Source: Neopestalotiopsis rosae
Taxonomy: Eukaryota > Ascomycota > Sordariomycetes > Amphisphaeriales > Sporocadaceae
NCBI GenBank assembly: GCA_023078685.1
Contig: JALGAS010000011.1
Location: 372,001-436,000, forward strand
Reading direction: 5' to 3'
Length of the DNA: 64,000 bases
A program made the translations under genes and the position numbers. The notes below the pieces were generated by a model that did not search any database, was not told the DNA's origin, and worked only from the letters and a program-made list of their open reading frames with translations. Below, piece after piece: positions 1 to 11,150 of this stretch (the first letter of the stretch is position 1; each line of letters starts with the position of its first letter).

Positions 1-1870
1 GAGTCCCATACCCATAAACCGGCGTAACTGTTCTCCTTTGCCCAGTTAGCGTTGAGCCGATACTACTGGGACCAGACAGAGAAGGTCAATTGGGTATGTA
101 ATAGGAAAAACAACTCAACTGGATCACTTACGTACAAGTGGCAGCTCATGCGTTAGCAAGCTAAAAAAGAGCTCTGACGAGAGAGGGAAGGAAAAAAAAA
201 AAAGAGGAACGGAAGACCCCTAAAACACAGAGTCGACCACTTGGACCGCGCCGCCGGAGACGCACACACCAATCAGTGGTCTTGCGACGGAGCCCAGCCT
301 TTCTCCAAGTGTACCCTGGTCCCTGCAACCGTGCAACGCTGCCATGCTCCGGGTACCTCCCGTGGGGCCAAGAATTGAGCCTAGACAAATGTCACTTTTC
401 ATTCCGCATTACCGACATCAGAACCCAGAAATTTTTTCTCTCTGCTCGTCTATGTGACTTTTCATTTTTTTTTCCCTCTTGCCGTCGATCACTCCAGCAC
501 CCAAACCCAATGAGCCACGTACAGTACATCTTCTACTGCTCGCATACAGTGTTGCTCATCATAGAACTAAGGTACGAAGTAGTCTGTGTGGTAGGGACGA
601 TTCGGCTCTTCCTTACGCGTGCCTTCCCACCCTTCTCAGCGCATCTGCCGCAGCCTTGACACATCCTTGACGTCGTCGTCCTGTTTCGTTGACTTTTATC
701 GGCGGGCGCCTGTTTTTCTTTTCTCGCAGACCCCTTTCTTGTCTCATGTCACACTAGGCGCCAGTGACACTTTTTCTCCCTCGGAGGGATATGTACATTT
801 TTCAGAAGGACTTTGTGATTTCTTCTTTGATGATCTCGCTCTTCTCCAATCTTCAACAAATCCCTCGACAAATCCCTCGAGGTCTTGTCCGAGATCCCAA
901 AAGCAGGGACCACTGCTGCTACACTATAGACCTCCACACGATAGAATGGACCCGATGCACTATGCTAGAAATGATGAATCCATCCAGTACGTACAGATCA
1001 TACTCGACCCATAGAGCTAAGATGTTAGCCAAGGTCTCGTTCGACTATGACACTAAGTTACGGGGCTACTGTACTGGGAAGTGCTTTTCTTCTGCTGCCT
1101 CCCATATTGCCTCGCTGCTATTCGTCGCTCACTTTTGCGCACTGTTCAACCTTTGGCACACCCTTCTGCTTTTTTTTTTTCTCTCTTCCCTTCGTCTAAG
1201 ACGTCGGGCCCAAGACGTAGTAGTGTAGAGGTACTAGGTCCTACGCCGCCGCCGCACTCTAGTATTCGTTCCTCTCCCTTCCCTCCTCCCAAGCCTGCAC
1301 TTTTTTTTTTTCCTTCCTTGCCCATCGTCCAAAGAGAAAGAAGAAAAAAAGTCTGTGTCTTGCCATCATATGCTTGTACATACTGTATTCCTATCCCCTC
1401 CATCCCGTCCCATCATCATCCTTTCCCGTCCCCATTGAACACAAACCACCCACCCTTCACTTCCCATTACATTGCCCTTGCGTGTATTGCATCTCTTCCT
1501 GTCCACCGCCTTTCCCGCTCTCTCCATCACTCACCCACCCTTGCACTAATACTTCCCATCGGGTCGTTGTTATTGTTTGTTGTTACTGTAGCATACTATC
1601 TCTCAGAATCATCATCACAAGAAATTCAAAAAGCGTGTACTGTCTGTTCTGTCTGTTGGCGTGCCTAGATCAAACTCGATCGCTGCTTTATTCCGTTCTG
1701 CAGCTGTGCCACAGATTTGATACATACAAACAGGGGATCGTCCGCCCTGCATCACTTACACGAGAGGAGGAAAAAAAAAGTTCCCAAAAGCACTACTTTT
1801 CTCTCTCTCTTTTATTACACGACCCGACCCGACCCGACACTCAAATATATCTATCTGCCATTCCCTCACC
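1..1870. other. CT-rich upstream region, no gene seen
   Basis: This 1.9 kb stretch has long pyrimidine-rich runs and poly-T/poly-A tracts (for example near 200, 470, 1170, 1300 and 1770) and a small GACCC tandem repeat near 1821-1836. Open frames here are low in complexity and lack domain character. It is most simply the promoter and a long CT-rich 5' leader of the gene starting at 1871. Confidence 0.5.
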
Positions 1871-3190
1871 ATGCCTTACGACACTCGCCGTAAATCGCTG
1901 TCCCTGTCCTCTCTAGGAATACACGTACCTACATCCAAGGCTTCCAAGTTAGCCTCATCAACAAACAGCACCAAGGCAGTAGGCAGCATGTCACCCAAGT
2001 CACCCAGGTCGAGCTCGTCGTCGGAAGACGATGCGACCCGGCCCAGCAAGAAGGCCAAGCGATCGCACGACAGCTCTGAGAAATCATCAAAGTCGGCATC
2101 CTCGAAAGCGTCAAAGCCCACGAGCTATGAAACAACGCCACCGCCCTCGCCGGGCATGCACATGTCCATTGAGGACGACGATTCCGAGTCCATGGCGCTA
2201 GCTGAGATGAAGAAGATTGATCTGTCTGCAGTCAATGACGAAATTGTCGAGGCCGTCATTGTGCGCCTGCAAGAGACGAGGAATCGCCCTCATTTGGTCA
2301 AGGAACTCGCCACCATCCTCATGAGCCAGGTCAAAATAGTGCAACAGTAAGTCCCGAAACCAACAAATGCCCCAATCCGAGGTACCATCGTTCCAATTGT
2401 TCAGTGCGCTTACTATCTTTACAGATCCGCGAACCCGTGTGCGATCATTTCGTCCCGTCTCTCCGGCTACCTCAAGCGCTCCTGTTGGTCTGCTTCTTCG
2501 CCCTGCCCACTGGCTAAGGAGCTGGAGACTGTTCACCCGAGAAGAACCTACTTCTACCTTACCGTGTGCCCTCACCAACCCCTACCCGATGCTTCGACTC
2601 AGCTGGCACAGCGTGCCATCGCGACGCCTTCCTTGTCGGGTTCGACTTCCGCGTCCGAAGATGCCGAGAGTGCCGACAACGACCGGAGGAGAGAGCTGAG
2701 CCTCTCGCCCGAAGTCGATCTGTCGTCGCCCGAGTTTGACGATATGGAAGAGGACGTTCCAATGCCCGGCACACCCATGGGCTCGGTATCGCTGTCGCGC
2801 AGCCGCCCCGCGCCTATTTTGTCAAAGCAAAAGGATGAGCCGCCGCTGGAGAAGGACGAGAGAGAGTTTACACAGACGGCCGACGGACTGCAAAAGAGGA
2901 AACTCAGTGGCAGTCTGCTGTCCGTCAACCCTGTTGACCACATTGACATGTATGACGGCATGCAGAACGACTTGCTGTTTGGCGAACCAAGAGGCCTGAG
3001 CTTGGCCCCAAGTCTGCTACCACACATGGCATACATGACCAGCCCGGCAATGCGCCCAGTCATGGCCACGCCAGCAAAGAAAGATGGGGAGGCAGAAGGC
3101 TGGTCCAAGCTTGATGCCATGTTGGACTGGGACAGAAACCCCGAGACTATTGAGCTCGACGAGCTCGACTGCCTTCTCGATGAGTTTTAA
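1871..3190 (+). CDS. GDS1-like winged-helix nuclear protein
   Basis: Two exons, 1871-2346 and 2425-3190, encode about 413 residues; the 78 bp intron has a GTAAGT donor and TTTACAG acceptor and keeps frame. The N-terminus is basic and serine-rich with a KKAKR nuclear-localisation-like cluster near residue 60. Residues about 115-200, spanning the intron, form the conserved block (VKELATILMSQVK, then SSRLSGYLKRSCW and HPRRTYFYLT). I read this as the winged-helix fold of the GDS1 family, which in yeast is linked to nuclear control of mitochondrial function. The C-terminal half is acidic, low in complexity and ends in an acidic LDELDCLLDEF tail suggestive of an activation region. The start is the first ATG after a long CT-rich leader. 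A role in transcription is inferred; family placement is from memory. Confidence 0.8.
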
Positions 3191-3919
3191 AGGGTCTTAA
3201 GTGGCCAGACCAAAACATTATGTACGATGCGACGTTGATGGCGTTCAGAATGCGAGGCGCTCGGTACCGTCGTGTGCCTTGCGCTTCCTCCTTTTTATTT
3301 GCTTTATTTGCTATTTTTCATCGGGTTGCACAGGAGTTGCGGGCGCTGGGACTAAACGTCCCCTGGGAAAATGAATGGGTTGCTTTTATTCAATGCGGTT
3401 GGCCAAGATCTTATTCAAAGAAGGACAATCGTTCTCGTGGTGTGGAGCCACAATGCATCGTCTCCTGGCAGCAAAATAGCTGGGGGATGAGATAGATGGA
3501 GTGGAAATTGTCTGGAGATGTATGGAGAGTGTCGAATGTCGTCACCACATCAGACTTGGGTCTAAATCAAGATCAAAAAATTGTACCGATATATTGGGAA
3601 AAACGGATCTGGTTCATTCGGGTTAGAGACACACAAAAGACCTGTACACATAGAACTTGGTCACGAACAAACGACCTGCGCGGCTAGAGCGCTAGAACAC
3701 TGGCGGAATTACAAAAAGCCAAGAGTGCACAGCAACACATGAGGAGCTCTCCCCTAAAATGAAAAACAAGAAGAAAATTCCACTTTCATAAATCATTAGT
3801 TTTGTTTCTTTTGCATTGTGACTTGATTAATGGAACGAATTTTGCCCTCGTGATACATGTTGATACATGGCTACTCTGTACAGTGACGGATCTAGCCCAA
3901 GCCCTTGGTTTTCTCTGCA
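3191..3919. other. Intergenic, convergent 3' ends
   Basis: AT-rich sequence between the convergent winged-helix and methyltransferase genes. Probably 3' UTRs; nothing else seen. Confidence 0.5.
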
Positions 3920-5413
3920 TTACTTGGACTTTGGCGTCAGTATCGACGAGCCCACATCCCACCATTTAGACCGACTTGCTGCTTCCTGAGACTCTCCTGC
4001 AGGCTTCTTCTCGCCAGCGGCAGTCGGAGGCTGTGTAACATCCTCGCGCACCCTCAGCTCAATCCAAAAGTGCGTGCCAAACTTGAACCAGCCGGGCCTC
4101 TCCATGTCGACCACCTCGAGCGCGGGCATTTTCCTCTGCGCGTCCTCGACAATGGCCTCGATATCGCGGTTCCACCAGCACCCGAAGCGCTCAAAGTGGC
4201 CCGAGGCGCTGCGGTCGAGCAGGCCGTTGACCAGGTCCCACCAGCTCCGGCCGTGCTCGAGCAGGATGATGCGGCCAGTGCTGGGGCGCACGACGTGGGC
4301 CATGTTCTCGAGGAGGCGCGTCGGGTCGCGCACGCTGCAGAGGCCAAAGGTCTGGATCACGGTGTCGTAATATTGTTGTCCGTCTTGGACCGCGGGTCCC
4401 ACCTTGCGCGATAGTCGGGGCAGCTCGTCCTGCGCGTCGCCCTTGAGGATCCTCAGCTTGCCGTCCAGCAGGGTCAGGCAAAGACGCTTGTCATCGTCGG
4501 GCTGCGCGAGCGCCGCGAATGAAGGCTTCTTGACCGGCAGGATCTCGGGACCGTGCGGGACCACGGTGCGGAGGCGCTCTAGACCGATATCGAGCATGTC
4601 CTCGCTGATATCTACGCCGGTGAAGCTGTCGACCTCGCGCACGTCGGCCATGTTGGAGCGGCCCCAGCCGCTCTTTTCGAGCAGGTCGCGGTTCCGCTCG
4701 CTGCGCGAGACAAGGGCGGCGGTGAGGGCGCCCCAGTCGTAGAACTCGAGGTTGCGGCCCGTGCCCATGGCGACCTCGAGGACGTGGCCCCGGGCCTCGG
4801 CGCCCAGCCGGCGGCGCAGCTTGGTGATGCCGTACCGGTGCTCCGACTTGTCGAGGTGCAGGTCGAACTCGAGCGGGCTCTGGATGCCCGGCCGCCCCGT
4901 CGGCACTGCCGGCTCGTGCCCCGTGCAGTACACGGGCGCCGGCTGCAGGTTGAGCCACACAAAGGACGCCGTGAAGGAGCCTAGGCACAGCGCCGCGGCT
5001 CCGGCTCCAAACAGGGCGATCCAGCGCGTCCGTACCAGCTCCGCTATGCTGAACTTGCGTGGTGGCGGTGGCGGTGTGGAGTGACCTCGTGCGCTCTCGC
5101 CGCCGCCGCCGCTGCTGCTACCGTCCTTGCCATGGTTCTCCGAAGTTGGTTCGGATGTATTCGGCGTCCTAGGTGACGATGGTTGAGCTACAGGTTCAAT
5201 CTTGGCGGAAGAAGATTTGAATGGCAGTGGTTTTGCCTTGCCGCGGACAGCAGATTTTGGGGCCGTTGATCGCCTGCCCGACCCGGACGACGCTGTCCGT
5301 ATCAATGGGGAGCTTATGCGCATAGGTGCCGTCCTCCATAGACATTGCGGACCTGCTCCTGGTCGGACTTGTGCCACCCTCGGCGCGCATTGCGCCACCA
5401 ATCGTGAGGCCAT
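3920..5413 (-). CDS. OMS1-like mitochondrial SAM-dependent methyltransferase
   Basis: Single exon, 497 residues. The first 40 residues are rich in Arg, Ser and Ala without acidic residues, as in a mitochondrial presequence. A Pro/Ser/Gly-rich linker follows. One membrane segment lies at about residues 131-154 (WIALFGAGAAALCLGSFTAS). The methyltransferase fold follows: motif I VLEVAMGTGRN at about 211-221, an acidic FTGVDIS strand, and a late RPSTGRIILLEHGRS motif typical of UbiE-type enzymes. This single-anchor plan matches yeast Oms1, an inner-membrane protein with a methyltransferase-like domain linked to cytochrome oxidase biogenesis. The substrate cannot be read from sequence. The coding region is GC-rich. 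COQ5-like function is an alternative, but COQ5 lacks this long linker and anchor. Confidence 0.82.
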   Translation of the reverse strand: MASRLVAQCAPRVAQVRPGAGPQCLWRTAPMRISSPLIRTASSGSGRRSTAPKSAVRGKAKPLPFKSSSAKIEPVAQPSSPRTPNTSEPTSENHGKDGSSSGGGGESARGHSTPPPPPRKFSIAELVRTRWIALFGAGAAALCLGSFTASFVWLNLQPAPVYCTGHEPAVPTGRPGIQSPLEFDLHLDKSEHRYGITKLRRRLGAEARGHVLEVAMGTGRNLEFYDWGALTAALVSRSERNRDLLEKSGWGRSNMADVREVDSFTGVDISEDMLDIGLERLRTVVPHGPEILPVKKPSFAALAQPDDDKRLCLTLLDGKLRILKGDAQDELPRLSRKVGPAVQDGQQYYDTVIQTFGLCSVRDPTRLLENMAHVVRPSTGRIILLEHGRSWWDLVNGLLDRSASGHFERFGCWWNRDIEAIVEDAQRKMPALEVVDMERPGWFKFGTHFWIELRVREDVTQPPTAAGEKKPAGESQEAASRSKWWDVGSSILTPKSK

Positions 5414-6630
5414 GATACCGAGAAAGGCAGCGGGCCGGCCCTCACACCACGTATCCCAATACGTACGTCACGAGGAAAGCAGATAGGGTGGCCGCCCAGT
5501 CACAGCCGCGTCTGCAAGGCTGTAATACCGACTAGGTACCCGACTTGGTCCCTGTCCGGTCGCTGGTGGTTGGAAGCTACCACAATGATCCCCAGCCTTG
5601 CCAGCCCCCCGTCAGCTCTCGTTTCTGCCTTTTCTGATCCGCCAATTGGCTCGGTAGTATGGGCAGATCTGACGCCAGACGACCAAAGGAAATCTTTCTT
5701 CTCAACCCCCTGACCACAACTGACGTAAGGTCGCCCCCGATCGAGTCAGACCTCGTCAAAGAAGCGGCGATCGACAAGAGCTTTGCATTAGCCGTCGGAT
5801 TTGGGGTTAAATTATGGATAGAATGTGACGCAATACCGGGGGTGGTGGAATCGAGAAAGATCGATTACTTCCCCCTCAATTGTTTTGCGGAGAGAGAGAA
5901 AGAAAGAAAGGGAGAAATGCTGTGACGTCTAGAGGCTCTTTGCCATGCCTCTTCTGTGCCTAGCCGTGTGTATACGTTGCTGGTTGTAGATCTTTTTAGA
6001 TCCTGCACACGTGGGGATGAACGCCTTTTTTCGGTTGCAGTCGCTTGTTAACGTGCAGTGGTTGCGCTGGCTGCCGCTGCTGCTTCGGATCCAGTGAACA
6101 AAAAAAGAGCGTTGGAACATTTTAGTGGGGCCCTGCATCGTTGGAAGGGAGTTCTTTTAGCGCCACTTCCTTGTATGCCCCGGATATTCACGAAAGGGCC
6201 CGCATATGCCATACTACTATGTAGGGAATCTGCAACCAGCGCAGCCGAACACTACTGTGTATGTACTTGAGGGCTGGACAGGACCCTTCAAGTGTCGTTA
6301 TGAGTAGCACAGAGTTGACGGACGGGATCATGTTGTGAGCTGAAGGGAGAAACATGGGGTTACTTTTTCTTGTCTTTTTTATTGGGCTTCTCTATCGATA
6401 CAATTGGCATGCAATTCTGCGTCATCTTGCATAAAACGATGGTTGGGCATCTCGACTAACATTGGATCCTAATGAGAAAATGTGGTTATATTTTCTAGTG
6501 CCTCTGAGAGATGTCTTCTATGCTACTAGTGTTTCTGGCTTCACGTCTGCGTATATTCACGGACAATGAAGCCATATCTGTAGTCTTCCTCTTCCCGATG
6601 ATTGACCTCCTTGCCACATGGAATAACAAT
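5414..6630. other. Intergenic region without recognised gene
   Basis: Promoter side of the OMS1-like gene, followed by about 1 kb with only short frames lacking domain character. No RNA gene recognised. Confidence 0.4.
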
Positions 6631-6639
6631 CTAGGCTCT

Positions 6640-6785
6640 TGTAAGATATAAAATTAAATTAAACTCGTCGCATAATCGTAAAATATAAATTGAATCTAAT
6701 AAAGTATTATCAAATTTTAGAATAAGATAAAAGTTTATCGAAAAAATACTAAAAAGAAAATATTATATATATTTTATATATAGGC
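6640..6785. repeat. Short AT-rich island
   Basis: About 145 bp of almost pure A/T with many TpA steps, including a TATATA run near 6764-6782, in otherwise mixed sequence. It ends abruptly at a GC-rich block (GGCCTTTATCGAAAGGGCG near 6783). This looks like a heavily mutated (RIP-like) relic or an insertion scar; no terminal repeats were found. Confidence 0.4.
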
Positions 6786-7322
6786 CTTTATCGAAAGGGC
6801 GTTTGCGCTAGGCGCTTGCGCAATCAAGGCCAGATATTCCGACGAGTCGTAATTGTTGTTCTGAAAGCATAGACGTACGTCGAGTCGGGGGAAACAGAGT
6901 ACTTACAGCATTGAGGCCCGGGTGACGAGGGCCATTGGCATGAAGGCCAGCCAGACGGCCGTTCAGGAAAGAACGGTAGGCGTCACGCTCCTCCTTGTTC
7001 TCCTTCTTGGCGGCCGTAAGGTTGTGCTCAGCACGGTGAGCCTTCTCGCTGCCTCAAAGGCCACGGCGAGGCGCAGGGAAGCGGCGGCGACGCGATATGG
7101 GCGCACGTCGTTGCTTAACGCACCGTTTGCGTCACACTCATAGGTGTCAAGGTTGACGCCTTCTGCCTGCCCTTTTATAGTACAGGGCAGGCATTGCGCC
7201 GGGCGCAAGTCGCCAAAGGCATACCGTTTGGTATTGGACATGTCCGATGATGGCTCGAGAGCCAATATACAATCATCAAAAACTCCTTTCGGAATTTGAA
7301 CCCAATCAGGAATAAAGTCCAA
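6783..7322 (-). pseudogene. Broken gene-like fragment next to AT island
   Basis: On the minus strand a coding-looking stretch (from about 7055 down to 6907) reads EKAHRAEHNLTAAKKEN and then RSFLNGRLAGLH. It meets a canonical GTAAGT donor at 6906, a 46 bp intron ending CTTTCAG, and a second piece beginning NNNYDSSEYLALIAQAP, which runs into the AT-rich island and stops there. The upstream part lies in another frame (an open frame from 7322), so a frameshift or missed intron is needed. I do not recognise the family. The abrupt end at the island suggests the 3' part was truncated by an insertion or RIP. It may instead be a small lineage-specific gene. Confidence 0.3.
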
Positions 7323-7636
7323 TTAATATTGGTGACTGGCGTGGTCATGGTGAGCGTGATATAATGCCATCATAAGCGTACGAGGGAAGTGTGGAAGTAC
7401 ACTCGAGCTCGGAACATCAGCACATACTTCGATCGGTTATGGTATGATCTCGTTCTCAAAGAGAAGACAGCCGGCGTAGGGCGCCGTAAAGCTGGCCGCC
7501 AGACGATGCTATCTTGTACAAGTGCTATTGTCGAAGAAACTAAACATAGACTTATGTTAGCAACGGAACAATGGCACTAAATGCGATTGAATAATAATAG
7601 CAAACAAGTTCTCATTTATGGATATGATCGATATCT
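7323..7636. other. Intergenic, nothing recognised
   Basis: No conserved frame or repeat seen. Confidence 0.4.
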
Positions 7637-8563
7637 TCAAGTCTTCATGAAACGGCTTCTGACATGTTCAGCGAATGTTGCTGGTAGCTTCACATTGTGG
7701 AACTGGATTGGATTCTGCAAATCCCAGCACCCTCTCAGCGCAAGACGACTCCATGCCAGGTAAGTATGATCCGAAATTCTCTGTCTGCTTCCGTCCTTTT
7801 CCAGCAAAGCGAGTCTCTGCTCCAGGTCATCAGAGTTACCTCGACAAACCAGCTGGACTGCAATGCCTCCTTCTTTTTCGTAGACAGCAACGAGTTCTTC
7901 AAGAGAGTTATACCCTGACTGGAACTGAAATACGCCTCCACGACCCTCTTGGACGCCTTCACCATTCAGCAGAAGCTCGATTGTCCAAGCCGCCGCGTCA
8001 TCCATTGCCGTCCAGGGGATCTTTCTCTTGTGCATAAAACCCCAGTAGTATGCTCTCGCCACGTCTCCATCTCGCTGTGGCTCCTCAAAACTTCCCGTGC
8101 CTTCCGTGAGGAGATACTCGGCAAAAGAACCGTTGATGATGTAGACGGGACGGATCGAGCTCGTCAACGCGGCATGATCGCGAAAGGCAATCAGACTATC
8201 GTAAATGGTGAAATCGCCATATTAGATCTGGGTCCAGTTACTCGTCCATGTTGGCGCCACAAAGATACCAACGTGCGCGCGCTCGGCCGCGCGGAGGAGG
8301 AGCAGGGCCCCGTCGAGATAGAGCACGGGGTCGGTCGAATAGGCGCATATCACGGCGTCCACCCCTCCAGCCAAAGCTCGCTCCATGGCCGGGATGTCAT
8401 AGTAGGAAGAGCTCACTATAAATGATTCCAAGGATGCGTGGAGGGCAGGTGGCAGTTTGGCGGGATCCCGTCCGAGTCCGCGAACACGTAAGCCACGACC
8501 TAGGGCGGCTTCAGCGAGTCGCTGGCCCAAGTTTCCTGTGATTCCGACAATAAGAATAAGCAT
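7637..8563 (-). pseudogene. NmrA-like NAD(P)-binding reductase with in-frame stop
   Basis: The minus-strand frame starts at the ATG at 8563 and ends at 7637, 309 codons, the usual size of NmrA/isoflavone-reductase-like proteins. The start reads MLILIVGITGNLGQ, a Rossmann GxxGxxG nucleotide-binding motif, followed by RGLRVRGLGRDP, which suits NADP binding. One TAA at 8224-8222 replaces codon 114. Both sides are in the same frame and together make a normal-length protein, and no GT-AG intron of sensible size can remove the stop. This is therefore best read as a recent nonsense allele. A sequencing error or readthrough remain possible; the TAA-T context does not favour readthrough. It lies upstream of the acetyltransferase at 9501, so the two could have been part of a small metabolic cluster. 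Confidence 0.7.
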
Positions 8564-9500
8564 CGTGCTGAGAGTTGCCACTGAGAAGACTGGTCATCAA
8601 CAAAGCACAACCTGATTCAAGGTTGGCATGATATTTGCAATCATATATATAGATTCATGTAGCGGCATACAGGAATCAGTCGGTATGATCATTGCTCCGG
8701 CCATGGTTAGCTGACAAGTTCAAGTTGTATGCCACGTATTTCGCGTGTTCGTATTGCAATCGCCTTGGCACAAAAGATCAATGCTAGTGGTGTTGATGTT
8801 TATTAAGTTTCGCTATCGCTGTAGGCTCTATCATGCATAGGCCGCGGAACGCGCGGGTACATGTATTTGAGATCCGAGAAAGCCGCACGAACCTATAAGT
8901 GCCGGAGCAATTACGGTCATAGCTAATGTAGCAGCTTTATGTGACAGTATAAACGTGAAATGAAATATAAACCTAGTCTGATTTTATTTGAAATCAATTA
9001 GAATGTGACCATAACCTACGTTAGAATAAGGGAACGAGGAAAGAAATTCATATTCCGTCACGCCATCACTTAATGATAACCCAAACCAGCCAAACCCTCT
9101 CATACATCTTTTTGATTATAATATCTCATATCGTTGAATGCATTCTCATGAATTCAACATATAAACCAGCTGTAAAGACTTTTGCTCTTGAAATCATATC
9201 ACAAGCCATTACCGTACAGAAGCCACTCTGTAGCGCTTAGCCAGCTGACTATTTGAGCTAGGATCGCGCGCCGCGGGTTGCCGTGAAACACGAACCATTT
9301 GCGGCGCAGGATTCGAAGTCAGCCAAGGGGCATCAGCCAAACAGACCAACAACAATGCTGCAGCAGCCGTATAGGGGATCCTGCGTAAGCAATCAAATTT
9401 ACAATATTTTCGCGTCATGGCTATACATATTGCTTGACAACATCTTTTCTCCTTGACTTCATATAATTCTTGTAGCCCGTAGTCCTACTCAAAGTTAAAA
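8564..9500. other. Divergent intergenic region
   Basis: Separates the NmrA-like gene (minus) from the acetyltransferase (plus). AT-rich. A 69-codon minus-strand frame at 9209-9418 has no domain character. No other feature seen. Confidence 0.45.
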
Positions 9501-11150
9501 ATGTCTTTTCTCAAAGGCAAGACGTCAAGGCGGGACGATTCGTCTGCCATATTGCGTCCTGTCGGCCCGCAGTAGGTGCCTCGGCCCGTCAAACGCAGAA
9601 CGAGATCAATATTGACCAGAACAAGGGAGGCTTACCAGGCTGCAGCACATTTGCTTGAGCATTATTTTGCAGCTGGCATGACATGCCGGTACACAACGCC
9701 GCAACACCTGGCTGTCGAGCAAGAGTCCTCATCCCTGGAAGATGTGTTTGAGCAAGCCCTCGCACGAACCGTCCTAGAACATCCGCTATTGCAGGTTGGC
9801 CTGATCAACGAAGATTCAAAGCAACCGTCGTTCATAAAACTCGCTTCTATCGATTTTCGCAATCATGTTACTTGGCAGACGGTTGACGGCGCCTCGACTA
9901 CCCAAGATGACCACCTCCTTCGCGTCTTGCATGAGCAGCACGACAAGCCTTTCGAGAGACTCGACCAGCAGCCTCTTTGGAGAGTGGTCTTGCTCAGCGA
10001 TTCCGCAAATGGGTTCATTGATATCTTCTTCGCATGGAACCACACCATGGCGGATGCAATGAGTGCGAAAATATTCCACCAGACCTTGCAGGAAAAGCTC
10101 CGTCTTTCTCCCTCCGACACGCCGTCCATTGCCTTGGAGGACCATATTCTAAAGCTGCCAGAAACGATCAAAGTAAGCCCAACACTGGCCGATCTAATGA
10201 ACCTCCAGCTATCGGCCAAGTTCGTGGTGTCCGAGCTGTGGAAGGACATGCGACCAGCGTTTATGAATACGGAAGCAGACTACAAAGCCAATTGGGCACC
10301 GATAAAGAGGAAACCAAACAAGACGCGCATTCAGCTGGTCAATATTGCAGCCGATACTCTGAGTGCAGTTTTGCGAAGATGCAAACAGAACAAAACCACC
10401 CTTACCGCGCTGCTAGATGTGCTGGTCCTGGCCGCCTTTGCCAAGCGACTGTCAGCACAACAAGCGGTCGCGTTCGAGACGGGCATCGTGGTCGACATGC
10501 GCCGCTTCATGACTTCTTTGCCATCCGGCCACCAGGACCTTGAGCCGAGCCGGCTTATGGGAAACTACCTCGGTTACCACCAGCACAAGTTCACGAAAGA
10601 AGTGGTCGCCAAGGTGCGCGCCGACTGTGAGAACCAAGTCGGCCAGGATAGCAGCAGCCCCGGAGAAGCAACCACAACTGACGACCTCGAGCAGGATGTG
10701 TGGCGCATCTGCCGCGAGGTTACCGGGGGTCTCGGTGAGAAACTCGCGTCGGGAATGAAGGACGACATGATGGCCCTGTTCAAGTTCGTGCCAGACTGGA
10801 GGAAATACTTCGACGACGCCGTCACCAAGCCACGGAATATTGCCTTCGAACTCAGTAATCTCGGCGTCTTGGACGGCGCGCCGAACAAGTCCAAAACAGG
10901 CGAGCCGCAATCGGCCGAGCAGGATTTATCATGGACAATCACCCAGGCCATTTTCACCCAGAGTGCTTCAGCCCATGGACCCGCCTACATTCTTAACCCC
11001 ATGTCTGTAAAGGGCGGCAGTTTGATCGTTTCTTGCGTGTGGCAAGATAAAATAATTGACGAGACAGTTGCCGTAGGCGTGGTAAATGATCTACAGGTTT
11101 GGCTGCAAGATATCGGAGGGGAGAGGCCTTTGAGCGTCGGCGAATTCTAG
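9501..11150 (+). CDS. Alcohol acetyltransferase / condensation-type acyltransferase
   Basis: Two exons, 9501-9571 and 9620-11150, about 533 residues. The proposed 48 bp intron (GTAGGT donor, GACCAG acceptor) is a multiple of three and removes an in-frame TAG at 9573. It joins MSFLKGK...ILRPVGP to EAYQAAAHLL, restoring the N-terminal pattern usual in this family. The acyltransferase HxxxD motif is HTMAD at about residues 165-169, preceded by DIFFAWN. A second family block is VVDMRRFM...SRLMGNYLG. The protein fits the AATase family (PF07247), CoA-dependent acyltransferases acting on small alcohols or secondary metabolites. No signal peptide or membrane segment seen, so probably cytosolic. The substrate is unknown. 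If the intron is not used, translation would have to start downstream of the TAG. Confidence 0.8.

Noticed and set aside
161..1228. Several 60-154 codon frames in the first kilobase
   Set aside because: Built from polypyrimidine tracts, without motifs; likely promoter and leader sequence.
9209..9418. 69-codon minus-strand open frame with a hydrophobic stretch just upstream of the acetyltransferase
   Set aside because: Starts 83 bp from the divergent acetyltransferase ATG, has no recognisable motif and no clear mature peptide; likely chance.
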